A DNA stretch of 64,000 nucleotides from positions 248,001 through 312,000 of the forward strand of contig JAITLK010000003.1 in the NCBI GenBank assembly GCA_031277945.1. Direction: 5' to 3'. This DNA is from Microbacterium sp. Lineage in GTDB: Bacteria > Actinomycetota > Actinomycetes > Actinomycetales > Microbacteriaceae. A model generated the notes under the pieces. The model saw nothing but the letters and a program-made list of their open reading frames with translations. It did no database searches and was not told the DNA's origin. Positions 8,776 through 16,987 of the stretch are shown here, piece by piece (positions within the stretch are counted from its first letter, which is position 1; every line of letters begins with the position of its first letter). The translations under genes were made by a program, and so were the position numbers.

Positions 8776-9420
8776 TCACTCCCCCGCGAGGCCTCCGAGC
8801 AGATGTCCGAAGCTCTTGCCCTCGCCCAGGTAGCTGGCCGGGTCGAACGGATCGAGGTCGGTGACGGGCTCACGTGCGGCGATCGCCTCCGCAAGTTCGC
8901 GCGCCCCCTTCTCCACCCGCTTCGACAGCGGCGCGACCTCGTCGGCATTGGCGCCCCAGTCGCTGGAGGCGGCGAAGACTCCCGAGGAGATCGTGTCCGC
9001 GTGGAGGTAGGCGAACAGCGGCCGCACCGCGTAGTCGATGGCCAGCGAATGGCGCGCGGTACCGGCGTTCGCCCCGATCCACACCGGCTTGCCCGAGAGC
9101 GAGTCGGGATCGAGCACGTCGATCCACGACTTGAACAGGCCCGAGTAGCTCGTGGAGAAGACGGGCGTCACCACGATGAGCGCATCCGCCGCCACCACCT
9201 TCTCGATCATCGACTCCAGCTCCTTCTGCGCAAAGCCGGTGAGCATGTTGTCGATGATCTGATGGGCGTAGTCGCGCAGTTCGAAGATCTCGACGGAGGC
9301 GGTGATGTCCCGCTCCCGCAGCTGCGCCACCGCTGCTGCGGCCATACGGTCGGCCAGCATCCGGGTCGAGGAGGGGTTGGAGAGCCCCGCGGCGACGACG
9401 ACGATTCGACGGTCGGTCAT
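8776..9420 (-). CDS. NADPH-dependent FMN reductase (CE1759 family)
   Basis: A 214-residue flavodoxin-fold reductase. It opens with IVVVAAGLSNPSSTRMLADRM, the phosphate-binding loop of the NADPH-dependent FMN reductase family, and has the TPVFSTSYSGLFKSWIDVLD segment near residue 95 typical of the SsuE/MsuE type. It probably supplies reduced FMN to the adjacent LLM oxidoreductase, 17 bp upstream on the same strand; together they match the CE1758/CE1759 pair found widely in actinobacteria. The start ATG has GAGGGGACT-like purines upstream. The substrate of the pair is not known. Confidence 0.9.
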   Translation of the reverse strand: MTDRRIVVVAAGLSNPSSTRMLADRMAAAAVAQLRERDITASVEIFELRDYAHQIIDNMLTGFAQKELESMIEKVVAADALIVVTPVFSTSYSGLFKSWIDVLDPDSLSGKPVWIGANAGTARHSLAIDYAVRPLFAYLHADTISSGVFAASSDWGANADEVAPLSKRVEKGARELAEAIAAREPVTDLDPFDPASYLGEGKSFGHLLGGLAGE

Positions 9421-9437
9421 GATCCGAGTCCCCTCGT

Positions 9438-10697
9438 TCACTTGACGGCTGCGGCGCCGAAGGCGGCACCGGGCTTGGCGTTGTTCACGGCGTCGGTGTC
9501 CTGGTAAGGAGATCCGACCGTGAGGTTGTCGCCGCGGTTGGGGTTGGGAACGGCCTCGCGGGGCTTGTCGTCGCCGTACTTGGCGAAACGACGAGCGGCG
9601 TGCGTGGGCGCATCCGGGGTTGCGGCGGGACGGTTCACCTGGAGCTCCTTGCGCAGCACCGGGACGACCTCCTCCGCGAGCAGGTCGATCTGCTCGAGCA
9701 CGACCTTCAACGGCAGGCCCGCGTGGTCCACGAGGAACAGCTGGCGCTGGTAATCGCCGAACAGGTCGCGCATCCCGGCGTAGCGGTCGATGACCTCCTG
9801 GGGCGATCCCACCGTGAGCGGGGTCATGCGCGTGAAGTCCTCCATCGACGGGCCGTGACCGTAGACGGGCGCGTTGTCGAAGTACGGGCGGAACTCGTTC
9901 TTGGCGTCCTGCGAGTTCTTGCGGATGAACGCCTGCCCGCCGAGGCCGACGATGGCGGTCTCCGGCGCACCGTGGCCGTAGTGCTCCCAGCGCTGGCGGT
10001 AGAGGTTGATCAGGCGCTGGTAGTGCTCGGCGGGCCAGAAGATGTTGTTGGCGAAGAACCCGTCGCCGTAGTACGCCGCCTGCTCGGCGATCTCGGGCGT
10101 GCGGATCGATCCGTGCCACACGAACGGCGGCACGAAATCGAGCGGGCGCGGCGTGGACGTGAAGCCCTGCAGCGGCGTGCGGAACTTGCCCTCCCAGTCG
10201 ACGACGTCCTTGGTCCACAGCTCGTGCAGCAGGGCGTAGTTCTCGATCGCCAGCGGCAGTCCCTGGCGGATGTCCTGCCCGAACCACGGGTAGACGGGGC
10301 CGGTGTTGCCGCGACCCATCATCAGGTCCATGCGCCCGCCGGACAGGTGCTGAAGCATCGCGTACTCCTCGGCGATGCGCACCGGATCGTTGGTGGTGAT
10401 CAGCGTGGTGGAGGTGGACACGATCAGACGCTCGGTCTGCGCGGCGATCGCAGCCAGCAGAGTCGTCGGCGACGACGAGAAGAAGGGCGGGTTGTGGTGC
10501 TCGCCGATGGCGAAGACGTCGAGCCCCGCCTCGTCGGCGTGCTTGGCGATGGTCACCGCGGCCTGGATGCGCTCACCCTCGGACGGCGTGCGCCCGGTGA
10601 TCGGGTCCTGGGTGATGTCGGACACCGACATCAGGCCGAACTGCATACCGGGCCAGGATCCCGCGGTCTGGGCTGCCTGAGTCGTGCTCTCGTTCAC
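9438..10697 (-). CDS. LLM class flavin-dependent oxidoreductase (CE1758 family)
   Basis: A 419-residue luciferase-like TIM barrel using FMNH2 and O2. Characteristic segments are VFAIGEHHNPPFFSSSP near residue 65, LSGGRMDLMMGRGNTG near 125 and FVWHGSIRTPEIAEQAAYYGDGFF near 200. GTG at 10695-10697 is chosen because GAGGAG lies 6-7 nt upstream; the ATG seven codons earlier has no ribosome-binding site. The last 60 residues are low-complexity and rich in Pro and Asn. It is the first gene of a two-gene unit with the FMN reductase. The physiological substrate is unknown. Confidence 0.9.
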   Translation of the reverse strand: MNESTTQAAQTAGSWPGMQFGLMSVSDITQDPITGRTPSEGERIQAAVTIAKHADEAGLDVFAIGEHHNPPFFSSSPTTLLAAIAAQTERLIVSTSTTLITTNDPVRIAEEYAMLQHLSGGRMDLMMGRGNTGPVYPWFGQDIRQGLPLAIENYALLHELWTKDVVDWEGKFRTPLQGFTSTPRPLDFVPPFVWHGSIRTPEIAEQAAYYGDGFFANNIFWPAEHYQRLINLYRQRWEHYGHGAPETAIVGLGGQAFIRKNSQDAKNEFRPYFDNAPVYGHGPSMEDFTRMTPLTVGSPQEVIDRYAGMRDLFGDYQRQLFLVDHAGLPLKVVLEQIDLLAEEVVPVLRKELQVNRPAATPDAPTHAARRFAKYGDDKPREAVPNPNRGDNLTVGSPYQDTDAVNNAKPGAAFGAAAVK

Positions 10698-10779
10698 GAT
10701 CGCTCCTCGATTTTCCATGCGTGTGAATACATCGACTGTAACGCATGTCCTTCAGAAGTATTCCCGAGGATTCGGAGGT

Positions 10780-12114
10780 CTACGAGAAGAGCGCGGATCC
10801 CACGAACGATCCCTCGGTCGCACCTGCCGGAATCGCCCACAGACCCGAACCCACATGGCGGATGTACTCCGACATCGCGTCCTTCGCGAGCGCGCGCTGC
10901 AGGGTGATGAAATGCTCTGGCGTGCGCTGATAGGAGAGGAAGAACAGTCCCGCACTGAGCTTGCCCAGCGCGTCGTTGCCGTCGACGTAGTTGTACCCGC
11001 GACGGAGGATGCGGATGCCGTCGTTGAACGTCGGGTGAGCCAGGCGGACGTGACTCACCGGATCGATGTGCGGCTTACCCGCGGCATCAGCGGCGCTGAA
11101 GTCGGGTTCCGCGGTCTCCGCGCCGCCGGGCGAGGAGAGCGGCGCACCCATCGCCTTGTCCCGCCCGATGATGCGGTCCTGCTCGGCGAGGCGCACCCGG
11201 TCCCAGGTCTCGATCGTCATGGCGATCTTTCGTGCGACGAGGTAGGAGCCTCCCGCCATCCAGGCGACATCGTCGTCGCCGACCCAGACGTGCTGGTCCA
11301 GCGCTGCCGCATCGGTGGCGAGGATGTTGGCGGTGCCGTCTTTGAAGCCGAAGAGGTTACGCGGCGTGCTCTGATCGGAGGTCGTCTTGGATGTGCGCCC
11401 GAACCCCAGCTGCGACCATCGGATGGTCGCCCGCCCGAAGGCGATGCGACTGAGGTTGCGGATGGCGTGCACGGCCACCTGCGGATCATCGGCGCAGGCC
11501 TGGATGCACAGGTCGCCATCGCTCAGCTGCGGCACCAGCTCGTCGTTCAGGAACGCGGGAAGGCGCTCCAGCGACGTCGGCTTGCGGTCGGCGATGCCGT
11601 AGCGATCGACTCCGTCGCGCTCGAAGAGCCCCGGTCCGAATCCGAAGGTGATGGTGAGGTTGCTGGCCGCGAGTCCGAGCGCCTCCCCCGTGTCGTCCGG
11701 CGGCGCTTCCGGGGATCCGCCGACGGCGCCCGTGGCGGACACGTCGAGCCCCTGCGTCATGCGCGACGCCGCATAGGTCCAGTCGGTCAGCAGCTCGATC
11801 AGATCGTCGCGGGAGGTACGGGCCATCATGTCGAACGCAGCGAAGTGCATGTGGTCCTGCACGGGAGTGGCGATGCCCGCCTGATGTGCGCCGAAGAACG
11901 CGTGCATGTCGCCCGCCGCCCCAGACCTCTGTGCTGCGGCGGTGGCGGTGGCGATGGCGGCACCGCCACCGGCGCCCACCACCAGCCCGGCGGCACCGGC
12001 TGCGAGACCCAGCAGCGCACGACGGGACAGACCCCGCGAGGCGGATGGCGAGGACCCCGCATCGCCCGGCGCCTCGGAGGCGTCGGGCGATGCGGCAGAC
12101 GGAATGGTGGTCAC
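10780..12114 (-). CDS. efeB: deferrochelatase/DyP-type peroxidase EfeB
   Basis: A 444-residue exported heme peroxidase of the EfeUOB iron system. A Tat signal with twin arginines at residues 31-32 (LSRRALLGLAAG) is followed by a hydrophobic stretch and the DyP fold. The GFKDGT motif of DyP peroxidases near residue 255 and a HVWVGDDD segment after it are present. EfeB oxidises Fe(II) or takes iron from heme outside the membrane. The GTG start lies one base after the efeO stop, so translation is tightly coupled. It is the last gene of efeU-efeO-efeB. Confidence 0.95.
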   Translation of the reverse strand: MTTIPSAASPDASEAPGDAGSSPSASRGLSRRALLGLAAGAAGLVVGAGGGAAIATATAAAQRSGAAGDMHAFFGAHQAGIATPVQDHMHFAAFDMMARTSRDDLIELLTDWTYAASRMTQGLDVSATGAVGGSPEAPPDDTGEALGLAASNLTITFGFGPGLFERDGVDRYGIADRKPTSLERLPAFLNDELVPQLSDGDLCIQACADDPQVAVHAIRNLSRIAFGRATIRWSQLGFGRTSKTTSDQSTPRNLFGFKDGTANILATDAAALDQHVWVGDDDVAWMAGGSYLVARKIAMTIETWDRVRLAEQDRIIGRDKAMGAPLSSPGGAETAEPDFSAADAAGKPHIDPVSHVRLAHPTFNDGIRILRRGYNYVDGNDALGKLSAGLFFLSYQRTPEHFITLQRALAKDAMSEYIRHVGSGLWAIPAGATEGSFVGSALFS

Positions 12115-12115
12115 A

Positions 12116-13351
12116 TCACTCCAGAATGGTCGAGGTGAGCTGCGACAGCGGCTCGGCGAGCGCGTTGACCTCGTCGGTCAGCGTCTTGCGATCAGCATCG
12201 GTGAGCTCAAGGTAGGACACGAAGCCCGTGTCCAGTGAACCGTAGCTGGCGAGGGCGGCCTCCAGATTGGCATAGCCGTCGGCGATCTCGCCGACCAGCT
12301 TCTTGGCGTCGTCGCCCTTGGTGACGGCGAAGTCCTCCACCAGGGAGAAGGCCATCTTGGATCCCTCCACGTTGGCGGCGAAGTCGGAGAGGTCGGTGTG
12401 GCTCCACCAGTCCTCCTCGCCCGTGATCTTGCCCTTGGCCACCTCGTCCAGCAGGGCGATCGCGCCGTTGGACAGCGAGGCCACCCCCTGCGCTTCGAGC
12501 GTCGTGGAGAAATCGTCGGAGTGCACGTAGTCGAACAGCTCCTGGACATCCGTCACCAGCTGGTCGCCGAAGGACTTGCGCTCCTCGGTGGTCGACGGGT
12601 TCCAGTCCTGCCACGCGGGCGTCACGTCATCGGAGTTCAGAGCATCCTTCGCGGGAACCCAGAGGTCCTTCTCGATGCGGTGGAAGCCCGTCCAGTCCAG
12701 CCCCTCGGCCACGGCGTCCACCTCGCGGTAGTCAATGCGCGGGTCCAGGTCACCGAGCGCCTCAGCGATAGGTTCGATGCGCTCGTACGAGACCCGCGTC
12801 GAGGCGAACAGCGAGCGAGCGGTCTCGTCATCACCGGATTCGTACGCGTCGACGAGCGCCTGCACCTGCGGAACGAGCTGCGAGACCTGCTCCTTCACGA
12901 ACGCCGCGTAGAGGTCGACCGCCTGGGTCATCTGCTCGGCGTCATCACCGGTGGCAGCAACCACGTCACCGGTGACCGTGAAGGCCGACTTGCCGACGCC
13001 GTCGCCGATCATGCCCGGCTTGCACACGGTGAAGTAGTCACCGGGCTGCGCCACGATGGTAAGGGTGCGCGAGGAACCGGGCGCGATGTTCTCCACCTCA
13101 CCGATGATTCGGAGCCCGTCGGAGGCGAGCAGGTAGAACTCGTTCACCTTCGAGGAGGAGTTCTCCACGGCGAAGGTGACGGTGCCGCTGACCGCGGAAT
13201 CGGCCGACACGGCGCACGACGAGTCGTCGGCCGTCACGGAGAGACTGCCGCCGGCGGCGGTGTCCGCCTTGGCGACGCAGCCGGCGAGGGCGAAAGCGGA
13301 CAGCGCGATGCCGGCAGTGGCGGCAAGGGCACGGGGGCGCAGCGAGGACAT
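12116..13351 (-). CDS. efeO: iron uptake lipoprotein EfeO
   Basis: A 411-residue lipoprotein with the lipobox LAGC (Cys25). The N-terminal cupredoxin-like Cup domain (about residues 30-125) precedes the M75 imelysin-like helical domain. In the EfeUOB model it presents ferrous or ferric iron to EfeU at the membrane. The gene follows efeU after 154 bp and runs directly into efeB. Charged residues HRIE near 230 and DWWSHTD near 320 fit metal-binding positions of the M75 domain, by analogy only. Confidence 0.95.
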   Translation of the reverse strand: MSSLRPRALAATAGIALSAFALAGCVAKADTAAGGSLSVTADDSSCAVSADSAVSGTVTFAVENSSSKVNEFYLLASDGLRIIGEVENIAPGSSRTLTIVAQPGDYFTVCKPGMIGDGVGKSAFTVTGDVVAATGDDAEQMTQAVDLYAAFVKEQVSQLVPQVQALVDAYESGDDETARSLFASTRVSYERIEPIAEALGDLDPRIDYREVDAVAEGLDWTGFHRIEKDLWVPAKDALNSDDVTPAWQDWNPSTTEERKSFGDQLVTDVQELFDYVHSDDFSTTLEAQGVASLSNGAIALLDEVAKGKITGEEDWWSHTDLSDFAANVEGSKMAFSLVEDFAVTKGDDAKKLVGEIADGYANLEAALASYGSLDTGFVSYLELTDADRKTLTDEVNALAEPLSQLTSTILE

Positions 13352-13505
13352 CGGGTTCCTTCCGATCCGGCAGTGCCGGGGTGGTGTGTGTGTGACAGAT
13401 CAGGCGAGTGGTGAGGGACGACAGGAGACGCGCTCGACAGGGCGCAAGACTTCACCCATGCGGATGGGCTTCACGGCGATGGGCGACACAGACGGGACGG
13501 CGCGC

Positions 13506-14441
13506 TCACGCGGGAACCGGCGACGACCCCGGGACGGCGGCGGCCTGCGGTCGCGGCGAACGTCGCATCACGCGGCGCGCGAACATCATGCCGACGATCG
13601 CGACGTACAGGATCCAGGCGATCACCTGCAGCCAGGTCATGGTGGGCATGAATCCCACCGTGGCCTGACCGAGGACGGCCAGCCACTCCCCCGGGTGCAC
13701 GACGGCAGACACATCAAAGGCATAGCCGAACGGGAACCCGGCGGGTCCGACGGCCACTCCGCCGACCGAAGCTGCGCCCGCCACGGCGAGGGGGGCCAGC
13801 GCGCCCCACGGACCCGGGAGCACCCCGGACTCCTGCAGGTCATGCAGAGCGTAGGCGAGGACACCCGCAGCGACGACGACGAGGATCCCACCGGTCCAGG
13901 TGAAGAACGTACCCAGGTTCAGGCGCAGCATGCCGCGGGACAGGAGAGCACCCGCGGTGATGGAGATCGCGAAGCCGATCAGCGCCCCGAGCAGGCTGGC
14001 GGGCGCATTGCCCGCGGACTGCACCACCGACCAGAGCATGAGCGTGGTCTCCACGCCCTCCCGGATGACGGAGACGAACCCGAGCACGACGATGCCCCAC
14101 AGGCCACCGCTGGCGAGGGCGCGGTCCACCCCGCCCTCCAGCGACTTCTTCATGGAGCGTGCGGTCTTCTGCATCCAGAAGATCATCCACGTGACGAAGC
14201 CGACAGCGACAAGCGACAGGGTGCCGCCGATGATCTCCTGAGCCTGGAAGGTGAGCTCGTATGCGCCGAACGTCAGGACGGCGCCGATGCCGAGGGAGAT
14301 GGCCAGAGCCAGCCCGACACCCGCCCACAGGCGAGGCAGAACGTCACGCCTGCCGAGCCGGCTGAGGTAGGCGACGAGGATGCCGACGATGAGGGCAGCT
14401 TCCAGGCCTTCGCGAAGGCCGATGAGCAGAGAGCCGAGCAC
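13506..14441 (-). CDS. efeU: iron permease EfeU (FTR1 family)
   Basis: A 311-residue seven-helix membrane protein of the oxidase-dependent Fe transporter family. Both iron-translocation motifs are intact: REGLE at residues 10-14 and REGVE at 127-131. The start is GTG with ACGGAAG about 9 nt upstream. It is the first gene of efeUOB. A DtxR/IdeR-like box lies 63-81 bp upstream of the start, consistent with iron repression. The short C-terminal tail is Arg/Pro rich and cytoplasmic. Confidence 0.95.
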   Translation of the reverse strand: MLGSLLIGLREGLEAALIVGILVAYLSRLGRRDVLPRLWAGVGLALAISLGIGAVLTFGAYELTFQAQEIIGGTLSLVAVGFVTWMIFWMQKTARSMKKSLEGGVDRALASGGLWGIVVLGFVSVIREGVETTLMLWSVVQSAGNAPASLLGALIGFAISITAGALLSRGMLRLNLGTFFTWTGGILVVVAAGVLAYALHDLQESGVLPGPWGALAPLAVAGAASVGGVAVGPAGFPFGYAFDVSAVVHPGEWLAVLGQATVGFMPTMTWLQVIAWILYVAIVGMMFARRVMRRSPRPQAAAVPGSSPVPA

Positions 14442-14503
14442 AGCAGAAACTTCCGTCGATCAGGCAGACGGCACGGGCACGCCTGCACCCGAATCGGGCT
14501 TAA

Positions 14504-14522
14504 CTAAGGTACGCCTTACTTT
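14504..14522. promoter_or_regulatory. DtxR/IdeR-like iron box upstream of efeU
   Basis: CTAAGGTACGCCTTACTTT resembles the DtxR consensus TWAGGTWAGSCTWACCTWA at about 13 of 17 core positions and is an interrupted palindrome (AAGGTA, CG, CCTTAC offset). Its place before efeU, an iron-uptake operon, supports iron-dependent repression. Confidence 0.65.
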
Positions 14523-14670
14523 CATCTGATGACAAGCTGAGGTAAAGATCAATGCACGCGATCGGCAGTGTCCGCCGTCGTCGGAGGCGCCGAATCCGGG
14601 TGAGATAACGCCGCATGACGCCAGATGAACCCATCTGTCGTCACCGCGTGAACCGCACGGCCGAGCGGCC

Positions 14671-14676
14671 TATGGT
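14671..14676 (+). promoter_or_regulatory. -10 hexamer of a leaderless promoter for the dioxygenase gene
   Basis: TATGGT is followed by CATGCC and the ATG at 14683. No ribosome-binding site is visible. Confidence 0.6.
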
Positions 14677-14682
14677 CATGCC

Positions 14683-15693
14683 ATGACCGATCTCTCGCTC
14701 CCCGTCCTTGACCTCTCGCTGCTGGACGGCGGCCCGGAATCCGCCGCCGCATTCCGTGATCAGCTGCGTGCCGCAACGCACGACGTCGGCTTCTTCTACC
14801 TCACCGGCACCGGCATCCCGGCGGAGCTGGAGGCGCGCCTGCACCGCACGGCGCGAGAGTTCTTCGAACTCCCCGACGAGGACAAGCTCGCAATCGAGAA
14901 TGTCAACAGCCCGCAGTTCCGCGGCTACACGCGCGTGGGCGGCGAGCGCACGCAGGGCCGGGTGGACTGGCGTGAGCAGATCGACATCGGTCCCGAGCGC
15001 GACGTCATCACCGACGAAGCGGCGCCCGGCTACGCGCGCCTGATCGGACCGAACCTGTGGCCGGCTGCTCAGCCCGAGCTGCGTGAGGTCGTCACCCTCT
15101 GGCAGGACCACCTCACCGGTGTCGCACGCAAGCTGCTGCGCGCGTGGGCGCTGGCCCTCGGAGCCGAGGAGAGCTACTTCGACAAGCACTTCGGTGAGCC
15201 ATCGACACTGCTGAAGATCGTCCGCTACCCCGGCACCGATGCTCCCGAGCCGCAGCAGGGAGTGGGCGCTCACAAGGACTCGGGCGTTCTCACGCTGCTG
15301 TGGGTGGAACCGGGCAAGGGCGGGCTGCAGGTGCACCGCGACGGTGAGTGGGTGGACGCGCCCTCCGTGCCGGGTGCATTCGTGGTGAACATCGGCGAGC
15401 TCCTCGAGTACGCCACACAGGGCTACCTCATCGCCACGAACCACCGCGTGGTCTCGCCGCGACTTCCCGACGACCGGATCTCGATCCCGTTCTTCTTCAA
15501 CCCCGCACTCGACGCACGGCTGCCGATCATCGATCTGCCGGCCGAACTCGCGGCCGAGGCTCGCGGTGTCACCGAAGACCCCACCAACCCGATCCACGCG
15601 CTCTACGGCGAGAACGCGCTGAAGTCACGCCTGCGCGCTCACCCGGATGTCGCCGCACGCCACCACGCCGATCTGGTGGCCGCCCGCGCCTGA
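14683..15693 (+). CDS. 2-oxoglutarate/Fe(II) dioxygenase, isopenicillin N synthase family
   Basis: A 336-residue 2OG-Fe(II) oxygenase. The iron ligands are His197 and Asp199 in GAHKDSG and His254 in TNHRV; Arg265 in DRISIPFF binds 2-oxoglutarate. The N-terminal non-heme dioxygenase domain (VLDLSLLDGG, GFFYLTGTGIP, FFELPDEDKLAIEN) is also intact. The family includes plant-type hormone enzymes and bacterial antibiotic synthases, while bacterial orphans like this one have unknown substrates. It is transcribed alone and divergently from efeU; a role tied to iron is possible but unsupported. Confidence 0.9.
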   Translation: MTDLSLPVLDLSLLDGGPESAAAFRDQLRAATHDVGFFYLTGTGIPAELEARLHRTAREFFELPDEDKLAIENVNSPQFRGYTRVGGERTQGRVDWREQIDIGPERDVITDEAAPGYARLIGPNLWPAAQPELREVVTLWQDHLTGVARKLLRAWALALGAEESYFDKHFGEPSTLLKIVRYPGTDAPEPQQGVGAHKDSGVLTLLWVEPGKGGLQVHRDGEWVDAPSVPGAFVVNIGELLEYATQGYLIATNHRVVSPRLPDDRISIPFFFNPALDARLPIIDLPAELAAEARGVTEDPTNPIHALYGENALKSRLRAHPDVAARHHADLVAARA

Positions 15694-15801
15694 CCCGGTC
15701 CGGAGGACCGACCGCTATCCGCCTCCGAGAGCCGTCCTTCGTCTCGTCCGCTCGACATCTGAGCCGACAGTACGACGGGCGGCTCTCGGCATCCGCACCG
15801 C

Positions 15802-15807
15802 TAAAGT
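15802..15807 (+). promoter_or_regulatory. -10 hexamer of a leaderless promoter
   Basis: TAAAGT, 6 nt (CGGCGC), then the ATG at 15814. Confidence 0.6.
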
Positions 15808-15813
15808 CGGCGC

Positions 15814-16296
15814 ATGGGCTTCTCGTTGCACTTCATGCCGGTCGAGCGCGACCGGCTCGTCGAGCCGGATCGTGCCGGGCTCGCCGCCTACCTGGAAGCC
15901 GCAGGCCTGGCCGTCCGCGAGGACGGTTCCGGCCTGTATCGCCGAAGCGACGGCGAAGCGCTGGCATTCGATGGGTCGTGGAGCGATCTCACGCTGGATC
16001 CCCTCGATCAGGACGGACCCGTGACAGGCTCCCTGGGGCACGCCACGCTGACTGCTGCGGAGTGCGCCTTCGTCTTCGGCCTGTGCCGGGCTGGGCGGCT
16101 CATGATCATCAACGCCCAGGGCTCGCCGATGTACATCGGCATCGAGGGCATCCACGACCCGGGAGTGTTCCCGGACGCCGAGCACGCCGTGCTCATCGAC
16201 AGCCCGGAGGAGCTCTCCGCCGCGTTGCGTGACGGATTCACCGGTTTCCAGGAGTACCGCGCCCGGGTGCTGCGCAGCTACGACGACCGCGACTGA
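15814..16296 (+). CDS. hypothetical protein, 160 residues
   Basis: I do not recognise a family. The protein is acidic and soluble, without signal peptide or transmembrane helix. It has predicted alternating strands and helices (YLEAAGLAV, DGSGLYRRSDG, a hydrophobic core FVFGLCRAGRLMIINA near residue 90, then SPEELSAALRDGF). The layout resembles small actinobacterial cytosolic proteins with an immunity- or SMI1-like feel, but no motif proves this. Its own leaderless promoter and normal codon use indicate a real gene. Confidence 0.7.
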   Translation: MGFSLHFMPVERDRLVEPDRAGLAAYLEAAGLAVREDGSGLYRRSDGEALAFDGSWSDLTLDPLDQDGPVTGSLGHATLTAAECAFVFGLCRAGRLMIINAQGSPMYIGIEGIHDPGVFPDAEHAVLIDSPEELSAALRDGFTGFQEYRARVLRSYDDRD

Positions 16297-16324
16297 CCCG
16301 CGTCGCTCCGGCTCCGCTGCGGCC

Positions 16325-16987
16325 TCAGCCGTCGAGGAGCGGGGCGAGGGCGGCGATCATCGGCCCGCGAGCCAGATCGATGTGAGCATAGGAGAGCGCC
16401 GATGCGGCGGCCGCGCGGCCTGCCATCACCGCCTCGAAGATCTGCTGGTGCTCGATCGCGTGCTCGGCGGCACGCGCGTCCTGGGTGAGGCGGAACTGCC
16501 ATTCCATCCGGCCGCGCAGCGGCGCCAGGCTCCGCACCAGGCGCGCGTTGCCACTGAGCCGCACGACCTCCTCGTGGAAGTCGAGGCTCGGGATGTCGGC
16601 CTCATCCCCGTGCATCGCGGACAGCTCCCCCATCACCTGGACGAGCGGCGCGGGGTCGACCTCTCCGTTCGCGATCCGTTCAGCCGCGCGCCCGGCAGCG
16701 AACGGCTCGATGCACAGCCGCAGTTCGAACACGTGCTCGAGATCCGCGCGCGTCACCGGCGCCACCGTGACCCCACGGTTGGGCACCGACTGGACGAAGC
16801 CCTCCGACTCCAAGCGCTGCAGCGCCTCTCTCACCGGGATACGCGACACTTCGTACCGGTCCGAGATCTCGCGCTCTTTCAAGCGGGCACGGGACGGATA
16901 GGTACCGTCGACGATGCCTCGAAGCAGGGAACGGTAGACGTGGTCGGCCAGCGCGCTCCCGTCCGCAGCGGCGTCAGTTCGCGTCAC
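16325..16987 (-). CDS. GntR family regulator, FCD (FadR-type) domain
   Basis: A 220-residue repressor with an N-terminal winged helix (REISDRYEVSRIPVREALQRLESEGFV, near residues 35-60) and an all-helical C-terminal FCD ligand domain whose histidines (DFHEEVV, EHQQIF) could bind a metal and carboxylate. The GTG at 16985-16987 is preceded by AAGGAGGGG, and the gene overlaps the upstream amidohydrolase by 14 bp, so the two are co-translated. The likely targets are the two TGGTATAC sites in the divergent promoter at 18.55 kb. Its ligand is probably a substrate or product of the cluster. Its recognition helix VSRIPVR is identical to that of the second GntR gene at 34.7 kb. Confidence 0.92.
   Translation of the reverse strand: MTRTDAAADGSALADHVYRSLLRGIVDGTYPSRARLKEREISDRYEVSRIPVREALQRLESEGFVQSVPNRGVTVAPVTRADLEHVFELRLCIEPFAAGRAAERIANGEVDPAPLVQVMGELSAMHGDEADIPSLDFHEEVVRLSGNARLVRSLAPLRGRMEWQFRLTQDARAAEHAIEHQQIFEAVMAGRAAAASALSYAHIDLARGPMIAALAPLLDG

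Noticed and set aside
10725..10763. GAATAC and GTATTC inverted 6-mers upstream of the LLM gene
   Set aside because: The arms are short and 27 bp apart, so chance is a sufficient explanation; no regulator is nearby.
15727..15787. 8-bp inverted repeat GAGAGCCG/CGGCTCTC after the dioxygenase gene
   Set aside because: It has a 45-nt loop and no T tail; too weak to call a terminator.
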